Source: Podospora pseudoanserina (lineage: Eukaryota > Ascomycota > Sordariomycetes > Sordariales > Podosporaceae). From it: a stretch of DNA of 64,000 nucleotides. A program made the position numbers and the translations under genes. The notes under the pieces are model-generated. The model had not been told where the DNA came from, did no database searches, and worked only from the letters and a program-made list of their open reading frames with translations. This document shows, one piece after another, positions 27,501 through 37,154 of the stretch (the first letter of the stretch is position 1; each line of letters opens with the position of its first letter). The stretch spans positions 930,001-994,000 of the forward strand of contig NC_085925.1 in the NCBI RefSeq assembly GCF_035222485.1, given 5' to 3'.

Positions 27501-30404
27501 CGGGAAAACCCACAGCCACATGATTCTTATTCAGGTGCCTGAAGCTAGGGTGAGTAGTGACAGCATCAAAGATCTGAGCAAGCAGGAAAGTCTCACACCC
27601 CCCTCCCCTCCCCCCACCTTCACAGCCCAACCGGCATAGGGTAGGTAAACTAGAGAGAGAGAGAAAAAGCAAGATCTTCTGTTCCGTTTTATTCAGCACG
27701 TGGTGTGAAAGCAAGGTGAGGAACGGTGAGTGAGGGGAACATAGAGGGGCGCAGCAGCAACACCTCACACTTCCCCGCACCAACAGGCGCTTGTCCGCGG
27801 CTGTTTCTCCCCCTCCCCAAGCCACCCACCTGACTTAAGCGGATGATGCTCTCGGCGGCCGCGGCCCTTCTGCTGCTTGGATTCGCGGGTTTTGTTTGAG
27901 AGAGAGCAGCTTAAAAGCTGTTACCTAAAGCTGAACCAAGCATAGGGCAGACAGGCTCTGTAGATCGCCAGCAACAAGAACTTCTTCTGAGTAAGACCAA
28001 AAAAAGCCTTGCCCACTATATCAAAAGTTGAGCTTTTCACCTTCCGCTTGCGTACTACTTGTAGCTATACTGTCGCAGTAGGATCACTTCCTTGTACATC
28101 GATCTATCTATCTTGCGGTGGACGTTGCGTGGGGTGGGGGTTCGATATCGGATATTGAAACTTGCAGCTTCAACATCAACAATCACGGCCTTAGTACCGC
28201 CGACGACAACAACAACGACAATAACGGACGCGGGGTCGCCGTTCACAGCTATCATACCCTCCCCAGCCGCCCGCACCCCTGCCTCCTCCCATTCTGTCCA
28301 GTCCTTCTGGAAGGTTTCCATGCAGTTCCGTGCCGCCTTCTTGCGTGGTGCTAGTGGGTGAAACCTTTCAGAGAAAAAGCTGAGAAAAGTTGCCGCCGGC
28401 CACCGTTAGCCCGGCCCTGTCTAGGATCATGGTCCGATACAACTGGAGATAGAAACCTGGGTGTGGATTACAGCAGAGCCAATGTGACGACAGCGCGGGA
28501 GGGAGGCGTGAACAGATTAGCGGCGTGTCTGTTGGCGGGCAAGGCGATGGTGTGAGAGCGGGGAGAAGCGGCGGGAATGTCGTACTCAGCAAGGAGAGGA
28601 AAGAAGAGGGGGGGGTGTGTGTGAACATTGTTCGAGCCTGGTTGTTCAGGATCAGGAACGGCCACACTTACTGCCTTACCTTACGCAGCTCGGCATGTTT
28701 TGAAACTTCCGATCATTCCCCCTTCCTCCAAAGAGAAGAACCCACCGTTAGCTCTAGATGATCAAGATAGCTGAGTGTGCAGAGAGAACATCCGAATCCA
28801 GCCATCTAATAAGCCCGTGCTTCTAAAAACAGTTCCCCAAGTGTTTCGAGTTCAGAGGTCCGTCATGATCCAGAATCGAATCCAGTATAACCCCCACTCA
28901 CACATCATCGCATCAGAGAGGTAGGACTCGGAGTTCTGAACTTAGTTTAGATCAAGTCCAGGGAGCTGATCATGAAAGAGCTTGGGCTGGAGTCAACAAG
29001 GAACAAGAAGGAAGAGACGCGGAGTCTGTATGTCAACCAAGACAAACCCACCACTGCGACCTTATCCGCGAGACCCGGGGTCTGGCATGCGGACTGCTGC
29101 TTTGCTTTGGTTCGCTGCGGAGGCGGGCGGCGCTTCTCTGCAAAGAGCACGTGGAGTATCCGCTGGCGACCAAGATCACCGTGAACGGCGCGACAGGGCA
29201 CAGAAATCGATAATCGAAGATGATGTCCCGACGTCATCTCCGGGCTTCCTGATTAGACTTGCTTCCCCACCGATAGCCGGTCTTCAACGCCGCTCGTCTG
29301 CTCTCGACTTGATGGTCGGCCGAATATGTCCCCAGAGAGAAGAACGATGAGGTGAGCAGCTCAGTTGGGTTTGATAGACGACACAAGACCGACCCGACAG
29401 ACGAGCCAGGGCTGCGGGGGGAATGGACCAGTGGCTTGTCCGGTTCCTAATTGCGAATTATCGCTACTGCAGGCACAGTCACAGTGCTGATGGGCCAGTC
29501 GTCGTGGAAGGCTTCGAAAACTTCCGACGAAGAAGCCAGGAGACTGCCGCCAATGTCGCAATGCATTCAAGAGCGTTGTGGTTGGGCGGGACCGGGACCG
29601 AGAACGAGACTGCCCGGTTGGTGAGATGAGAGGAAAGGAGGGCGGGATCGGAATTGCCGTCCATCCATTTTCCATCTCGAGAGAGGCAGTTGGTGATGGT
29701 CTCATCAGTAGAAGCGGGCAGAAAGGCAGTCGTCAAAGCGTTTCACCTAAACAGCTGTCAAGCAAGGGCGGTTTTGGCGTCTGCATGACGAGGGATTTCT
29801 CTTGTGTGTGATGGAAAGACGGTTGAGCCGAGAGAGGAGGTGATGTGGTTGACTTGATGCGGTTCCAGAGTCGAGGAACCTTGACGACCAAGCGCTTGCA
29901 TTTGTTGCGCGGCCACCACGGGATGCCCACCAGGTGCTGGGACGGCACTTCCCGCCCCACTGTTGCCCTGGGCCTTGATTGCTCACCTCGGTGAGTGGCT
30001 GAGAGCGGCTGGTCCTCACCGAAGCTTTGACCACTGCGAAGCACTGACCTTGCTCGCGTCTTCAGTTCACTTCGCGTCGCCACCAGGCAGCGAGTCCACG
30101 TGATTTCCTGACATCGATAGGTATTCGACGACGACAACGGCGAGATTGGCTTTGAGTTTTACGGTTTTGGCAGGCGTTCTGGGGAAAAGGGAAAACGGTT
30201 TACCGACATCTGATGGGCCAGAGGCAACATTAAACATTCACAGCACTGGATAATTCAGTGATTGCTTTTTGACAGCACACTGCAGCCATAGACAGCCCGA
30301 GTTTACGAGTCGTTACATCGACGACCGTTTGAGCATTGCATCACATTTCCTGCACTCTTCATCAGGTATTCGATTGCATCCAAAACCATCAGTAGATCTT
30401 CAAA
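18557..30404. promoter_or_regulatory. 11.8-kb divergent gene-free region between the C2H2 gene and rad3
   Basis: The two flanking genes point outward, so this region holds the leader and promoter of the zinc-finger gene (right of 18557) and the promoter of rad3 (left of 30405). No recognisable protein or RNA gene was found on either strand. Simple repeats occur: GGT-rich at 18598-18622, GAGGT-type at about 24297-24310, ACC-rich at about 25766-25790, and CAG at 26090 and 26796. ORFs of 200 to 313 codons exist (19539-20354, 20689-21453 on minus, 22217-22864 on minus, 24304-25245), but their translations are rich in C, W and H and match no family I know; some open with non-ATG codons. Unknown ncRNAs or lineage-specific genes cannot be excluded. 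Confidence 0.55.
26796..26816. repeat. (CAG)7 microsatellite
   Basis: Seven perfect CAG units in the divergent gene-free region. In one plus-strand frame they would encode poly-Gln within a 94-codon ORF (26760-27044) that I do not consider a gene. Confidence 0.9.
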
Positions 30405-33145
30405 ATGGAGTTCTTCATTGAGTAAGCAGTACCTGATGTGTTTGTCCCGGGAAAGCAAACTAACATGACCAAGTGACCTTCGGGTCCTCTTCCCATACCC
30501 CCGAATCTATCCAGGTAAGTCCGCACTACCCTGAACCCTGAACCTCCTGCTGCATGTGTTGCTAACCTTTCCACAGAACAATATGCGTACGTATTCTTTT
30601 GGGGTCTAAACGGTGATCTTTTTTGCTGATACTAAGTGCCATGGCACAGCTACATGGTCGATTTGAAGAGTGGGTCTCCTCAAGCTACCCGTCATATGAG
30701 CAATCCCTAACACAAGACAGAAACGCTCGATGCCGGCGGAAACTGCGTTTTGGAAATGCCTTCGGGCACAGGGAAAACTGTCACTCTGCTCTCCCTCATT
30801 GTGGCCTATCAGATGTCGTCACAAGAGAAGCGACCGCTCATCTACTGCTCCCGTACCATGTCCGAGATCGAAAAGGCTCTGGTAGAACTCAAGGCCCTGA
30901 TGAAGTTTCGAGCCGAGAGACTGGGGCATGAAGAGGATTTCCGGGCAATGGGTCTAACGTCCAGAAAGAATCTATGTCTGCACCCAGACGTGAAACGAGA
31001 AAAGAGCGGAAGTGTTGTCGATGCCCGCTGCCGCAGCTTGACAGCCGGCTTCATTCAGGAGAAGAAGAAGAAGGGCGAAGATGTAGACGTCTGCGTTTAT
31101 CACGATGTAGGCATTTCAGATCCTGGGTCAAGATACCTGGCTAATACCTGGCAGAACCTCGACAACCTTGAACCGCACAATCTCATACCCAACGGTGTTT
31201 GGTCTCTCGATGGCCTGCTCAGATACGGCCAGAAACACACGCAATGCCCCTACTTCACCGCGCGGAGGATGATGAGCCAGTGCAACGTGGTGATTTACAG
31301 CTACCACTATCTGCTCGACCCAAAGATTGCTGAGCGTGTTTCCAAAGACTTCTCCAAGGACTGCATCGTTGTCTTTGACGAGGCTCACAACATCGACAAC
31401 GTCTGCATCGAATCACTCAGCACTGACATCACTGAGGAATCTCTACGGAGGGCTACCAGGGGAGCCCAGTTTCTAGAGAACAGGATCAATGAAATGCGAG
31501 ACTCTGATCAGCAAAAGCTGCAAGACGAGTATGAGAAGTTGGTTGAGGGTCTCAGGGGCGACGATGAAACTCGCGAAGAGGACTCGTTCATGGCGAATCC
31601 AAGTAGGTGTATTTTCGCAAGGGGCCATCAGGGACAGGTGTGCTAATTTTTGCCTTAGCCCTTCCAGAAGACCTTCTCAAAGAAGCAGTGCCAGGTAACA
31701 TCAGACGAGCCGAGCACTTTGTTGCATTTCTGAGGAGATTCATCGAGTACCTCAAGACCCGCATGAAAGTCCGGCAGGTCATCTCAGAGACCCCCCCTTC
31801 TTTTCTGGCCCATCTGAAGGAGTACACTTTTATCGAGAAGAAGCCGCTCCGATTCTGCGCCGAGCGACTCACGTCCCTGGTGAGGACGCTGGAGCTGACC
31901 AGAATCGAAGACTACCAACCCCTGCAAGAGGTGGCCACCTTTGCAACCCTGGTAGCGACCTACGAGAAGGGTTTCCTCCTGATCCTAGAGCCCTACGAAT
32001 CAGACACAGCTGAGGTGCCCAACCCGGTGCTCCACTTCACCTGCCTGGACGCTGCCATCGCCATCAAGCCGGTGTTTGACCGGTTCAGCTCGGTCATCAT
32101 CACCTCTGGTACCATCTCGCCACTCGAGATGTACCCCAAGATGCTCAACTTTGAGACGGTGGTGCAAGAGTCATATTCCATGACCCTGGCAAGGAGATCA
32201 TTCCTGCCCATGATTGTCACGCGGGGAAGCGACCAAGCCACAATCTCAACGGGCTTCCAGGTCCGGAACGAACCTAGTGTCGTTCGAAACTACGGCAGTC
32301 TACTCGTGGAGTTTGCAAAGATCACACCTGACGGAATCGTCTTGTTCACCCCGAGCTACTTGTACCTCGAATCGCTCATTTCCATGTGGCAGGGCATGGG
32401 CGTGTTGGACGAAGTGTGGAAGTACAAGCTCATCCTCGTCGAGACGCCCGACGCGCAGGAGACGGCGCTGGCGCTCGAGACGTACCGCACCGCGTGCAAG
32501 AACGGGCGGGGGGCGGTGTTTTTGTGCGTCGCAAGAGGGAAGGTGTCGGAGGGCGTTGATTTTGACAAGGAGTTTGGCCGTACTGTCATCAACATCGGTG
32601 TTCCGTTTCAGTACACCGAGTCGCGCATCCTGAAAGCGCGGTTGGAGTTTTTGAGGGAGACGTACCGCATTAGGGAGAATGATTTTCTCTCTTTTGATGC
32701 GATGAGGCATGCTGCCCAGTGCTTGGGGAGGGTTATTCGCGGCAAAGACGACTACGGCGTCATGGTGCTTGCGGATAGGAGGTTCAAGTCAAAGATTCAG
32801 CAGCTGCCCAAGTGGATCCATCAGGCGCTGCTTGGTGCGGATACTAATCTGAGTACGGATATGGCGGTTAGTAACGCGAGGAGGTTTTTCAAGATGATTG
32901 CCCAGCCTTTCCGAACTGAAGACCAGGAAGGTATCAGTATCTGGACGCTTGAACAGCTCAAGCAGCATCAGAGGAAGATGCAGGAGGAGTTGATTAGGGA
33001 GTTGCAGGCTACGGAGGAGAAGAGGGTGAATCAACAGCAGCAGGCGCAACAGGCGCAACAGTTTATTTCTGCGAGGGAGAGGCCGGATAGTGATTACGAG
33101 ATGGATGAGGATGATGAGGCTGAGTTGATGGCGTTGGATCCGTAG
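30405..33145 (+). CDS. rad3: TFIIH DNA helicase Rad3/XPD
   Basis: This is the 5'-3' superfamily 2 helicase of TFIIH, acting in nucleotide excision repair and as a structural part of the transcription factor. I place seven exons: 30405-30421, 30474-30514, 30577-30586, 30650-30669, 30721-31106, 31155-31602 and 31659-33145, giving 802 residues (yeast Rad3 is 778). The first four exons total only 88 nt, and one is 10 nt. The joined start reads MEFFIDDLRVLFPYPRIYPE then QYAYMVDLKKTLDAGG, as expected. Walker A is GTGKT at 45-49. The four Fe-S cysteines fall at 115, 133, 154 and 189, and DEAH at 233-236. Helicase motif VI is QCLGRVIRGKDDYG. The tail is acidic. The fifth intron (31107-31154) is 48 nt with no in-frame stop, so it could be missed or retained. 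Identification is secure; the small exons rest on family conservation. Confidence 0.96.
30577..30586 (+). other. rad3: 10-nt micro-exon of rad3 (exon 3)
   Basis: Ten nt lie between a CCACAG acceptor and a GTACGT donor. They supply the middle of the conserved Pro-Glu-Gln-Tyr-Ala-Tyr-Met stretch; without them the frame before the Walker A motif is lost. The flanking introns are 62 and 63 nt. Confidence 0.85.
31107..31154 (+). other. rad3: 48-nt stop-free intron in rad3
   Basis: It begins GTAGGC, ends GGCAG and has a GGCTAATAC branch site 13 to 5 nt before the acceptor. The length is 16 codons with no stop, phase 0. Removing it restores CVYHD|NLDNLEPHNLIPNGV, which aligns with yeast Rad3 CEYHENLYN; keeping it adds 16 residues just after the third Fe-S cysteine. 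Confidence 0.85.
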
Positions 33146-33708
33146 TCGCTGACTTCACACGCGCTTGGGTTGTTAGATAATCGGTAGTCATTTGTAACAC
33201 ATAGTATCATCAATCGATATATGTCGTGGGGAGAAAAATAGAGACTGCTACGTTGGCCGAGGCTATTAACGATGGTTAGTAGGCCTTAAATGATGGTTGG
33301 AAGCCCTTGACCGATAGTCGAGGGGCCTTGGGGCTGGCTTTGAACGCCATGATTCCACGTTGCTGTCTCTGTTAGGTATTTTGTCTACCGCATGAGCAGT
33401 CTATCTCCTAGGTAGCAGGCAAGAGACTCTGAGTCCAAGACCAAAGTTCCAGGCCATGATGTGGTTGTGGGTTCCACGATTCGGGGTTGCCGATGGTGTG
33501 TGCCATCAGTTTTTTCCCGCTCGTTCAACTCACCGAATATGCAGGTTGTGCGGTGGTAGGCTCGTGAGCTTGCTCGAGTGGGTGAGGTGGGTGGTATCCG
33601 GGTAAATCCCACCTTTTAGACCTCACACATTCTTTCTTGCTCTCTCTCATCGAAAGGTCACCCTTGACTGCGAACTGTCGCGTCCAAGGCAAAACCGTTT
33701 GCGGCACG

Positions 33709-33735
33709 GGTACCTTAAGGTAGGTAGGTAGGTAC
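33709..33735. repeat. GGTACCTTAAGG palindrome followed by tandem GGTA units
   Basis: A GGTACC site and the palindrome CCTTAAGG run into four tandem TAGG/GGTA units. The reverse complement of its core (TACCTACCTTAAGG) occurs at 16329-16342, and weaker versions occur in most spacers of the window. Confidence 0.7.
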
Positions 33736-34802
33736 GCAAGGCTTTCTCGCCTCGGAGGGTGAGAAGTCACCAGCATGCAATACCACCCTCATGGGCCATC
33801 ACAGCTCCAATGAAGGATGAGATGCAAGCCAACCCTTCTGGAAGGGTGGAGGAACCAAAAAGGAAGATATCCCGACGTTTTATTGAGTGTGTTCTAGCGT
33901 GCTTCGGTGCATTAGTGATGACACCCCCAACTCTTTGATGCACCATTCCCCCCGCGCGCAAGAATCCTTCTTTGATACCCTAGAGTGATCTTGAAGATGG
34001 TGGCTTGCGGAAGGGGATCGGTGGGCATGGATCGGGTGGGCATGGTGACGGTGACGGCAAGGCTGACTTCCTTGTGCTTGTTGGAGATGATGTCGTGATG
34101 ATGATGGTCGTTAGAGATACACCTGTCCATCATCCCTCCAATGGTGCTTGAGCAAATTTCCCTTGTTCGAGTCATTCGGTAACTCCGATCACTCGGATTC
34201 TGAATACCGTTTCAATGAGTGGTATCTACACTTGCTTTGGCACACCCCTAACCGCAACCACTACCTCGTGGGGTAGCATGAGAAACGGTGACGCTTGTCA
34301 TGCTCACAATCCTCGTATTATTTCTCCTTAACAAGGCTCGCAGCTTGCAAAACTTGGAAAGTTATTGGACCATGCAGGAACATGGCGTCCCCCACCACAA
34401 ACATGCATACAACTCGTGGTAAACTCGTGGCAGCCACATCTTATTTTCCCTGCTGCACGAAGTGCTGTGATGAGATAACGGTGCATGGACTTTACAGCTC
34501 GAAAGGTGAGTCCTAGTTGGGAAGGTTGAGATGCATATCAGTGTTGGTGGCATATGAAAGGCAGGTTGTTGGTTGAGGGGTGGTTTATGCTTCAATGAAG
34601 CGACATTAGGATTCAAAAGTGGAATGGTTGGTAATGAATAAAAAGTCTTGATTGTTTAAGTTGATACCTGGTAGGTAAGGTCTGAAGCAAGGTCTGATAT
34701 CAGGGAACACAGTGTGTGTTGAAGATTTTGGCAGAAAGTGTGCTGGTGGTTGACGGACATGTCGCAAGAGAAGAACCCTGTGCATGTGCAGTAATCTATC
34801 AC

Positions 34803-34862
<60 letters not shown>
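34803..34862. repeat. (CAT)20 microsatellite
   Basis: Twenty perfect CAT units, the longest simple repeat in the window. On the minus strand it opens a frame of poly-Met, which is an artefact of the repeat. It is likely to vary in length between strains. Confidence 0.95.
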
Positions 34863-34863
<1 letters not shown>

Positions 34864-37154
34864 GGGACCTCATGATAATCGTCGTTGGAGGATAGGGAAA
34901 GCTGTGTCGGCAAGTTTGTTACATTAGTAGACTTGTTGTGGAAGAGTGGGAGCCTGTGTGTTTACATCTCCATAGATGCGGTGTTGGTGGTTTGTTCATC
35001 AGCATGAGCAGAGCCACCCGAGCTTCCTGTCGGAAAGTTAGCAACATACAGACAGTGAAATGGAAGAAAAACTTATCCTCGTCTCCGAGGGGCCGCCCTC
35101 CCAACTTTTCAGCGGGGAGGACGGCCAGGACCACCTCTTTCGAGGTTGTCCCTGTTCCAAAGATAAGCCACATCTTGCCAGCCAACCAAGAACACCAGCA
35201 GCCCTTCCCCGCGAAACCAAGGAACCAGACAAGCAAAGAAAGAAGAAACCAGAGACCAGACAAGTACGAAACTTTGACTCCAACTCTAGATGGGTCCCGG
35301 CAACTGATCCCCTCTCCCTCCACCCACCCTTCAACCAAGACTCCCAAGTTCGAAGCATTCAGTCCAAACCAGTTGACCGGCCACCTCCCAGACACCACAC
35401 CCTCACAAAAAGAGTATCCAGACCTCCGCAGATCAATCCAGCAGCCGAACCTCGTCGTCATCGATGTAGCAAATGTCAAAATCGGCAGCCAAAACTCGCA
35501 GGAACCCTAATGCCAAAGACCGAACCGGACAAGCTCTTTCCGTGTGTATCGCACTGCCAACAGGGACTAGTTTTTGATTCCTCTCCATCCAGTACCATAA
35601 GTGGCGGGCTAAGGAGGGCATTAACGCGCGGACAAAAGACATCCTTAAAAACCGCGCTGTCGTCTCCAACCGATATGCCCTTTTCAGGACACACAGCCGA
35701 AGGAAGGTTGCGTCAAAGACACGGTTGTTTGGCGTCGTCGCCGGACGTAGGACAAAGCCGTACGAGGGCGAGTTAATGCGCCTAGTCGGATACTATGAAG
35801 TTCACAGACACGCCTAGCAGATCTGCCACAACGTGGTCCTGGGGGTCGGGCTGTCTTGGGTGGGTTCGTACGCATGCAGAGAGAAGATGAAGATCGAGGG
35901 TACCGAGAGCGTGATAGTCTGGCGGAAAATGTCATCATTGGGGTCTCCGTATGTAGTCCAACAGCCCTCGCTCATCTTGCGATGATTCCGGCGAGGTGAG
36001 TTGCGGACGAGAAGATGTGAAACCCCAATGTAGATGACCGTACGAAGCCAGACTGCGCTCTCCCTCCCACTTCGAAGCTGCACAGCAACCAAAAGAGCAT
36101 GCTGGCCGAAGCCGACAAGGCAGTCCCCACACCCGCCAAGCAGCTGGACACCAAACCAGAACATCCATCGTGACCAGAGCCAAAATACCCCAGAGCCAAG
36201 TTCCTGACGAGCGACCTCATATCGAGGCCCTTACCATGTGGACTCATAGGAACTGACGTCGCCCACCAAAAGGTGTCTGGAAGATCGCCCCGCCGGTCGG
36301 CCCGCATTGCCCCCATCAGGTGCATCCGCATCGCTTTTCAGCGACCGACTTCACGTCAGAGAGCGCAGGCTTAGAAGACGGTTTGAATGACTGTTGAAGC
36401 GCAAGACTTGTTGACCAATTAAAAACTTAGGGTTAAGTTCCGAAACTGATTCACCTCGCGGGACTGACGCCGAAGCGATGGCCGCAGTAATCCCTGCGCG
36501 GCAGGCTTGGAGGTTCCTGATGCAGGATCGAAGCTGCGACGTACTGCCGACAGTCCAGAACCCAGTGAGGTGGCCCCGGAGGAGCATTCCTTACGGAAAA
36601 CCAGAGTCGGAGAACTGTGGAGGAGGCGCCGTGCGTGTAGAGTGGTGAAAGAGCTTGGTCCAGCCAATGCAGTGATGCCAGGGCTGTTTGTTGAGGCTGT
36701 ATATCTCGATGTTGGATTGTCAGATGCTGCGTCTCTGACGAGGCCATTGAATCGATATGCTTTGGTCGAAGGCGGTTCCTTTCGGACATTGTGAGGCAAT
36801 CGGTGATGTTGGTATTGGATGTTTGGAGGGGAAGGGTGCAAGTCAAGTGAAGAAGACGCGTTCAAATGCTAAACACCGCGTCGAGTGCACAGACCATCAG
36901 ACCCACCTTGGCTGCAAACAGCTCAGAAGCTTCGCGACGTCATGGGCTCTTGCCCAGTAAGCAGACCACTACCAACCACACCGGCCGGAAGGCACTCACT
37001 GAAATACTCACTGCTTGAGGGGGCGAGCATCTAGGCTTGACGATTTCGATATAAATTGGTAGAAGTCTTCCATTTGTTTCCCTCGAAGCGACGCTTGGTC
37101 TGATATCAGATTTCTGCCATCACATCGCCTCTGACATCATCGAAAAGACCCGCC

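Larger units (their letters stand above)
33146..37154. other. 4-kb spacer between rad3 and rtp1
   Basis: No gene is recognised. The right end must carry the rtp1 promoter. It contains a (CAT)20 microsatellite, a palindrome-plus-tandem motif at 33709-33735 and another GGTAGGTA-like site at 34665-34680. Opposing ORFs of 186 to 238 codons around 34919-35776 and a 95-codon plus-strand ORF at 36507-36794 (ATG start) match nothing I recognise. Confidence 0.6.

Noticed and set aside
34656-34913. Minus-strand ORF with a long poly-Met run
   Set aside because: The Met run is the (CAT)20 microsatellite read backwards.
36507-36794. 95-codon plus-strand ORF (MEVPDAGSKLRRTADSPEPS)
   Set aside because: Looks mildly protein-like, but a longer minus-strand ORF overlaps it and I see no conserved motif or splice context.
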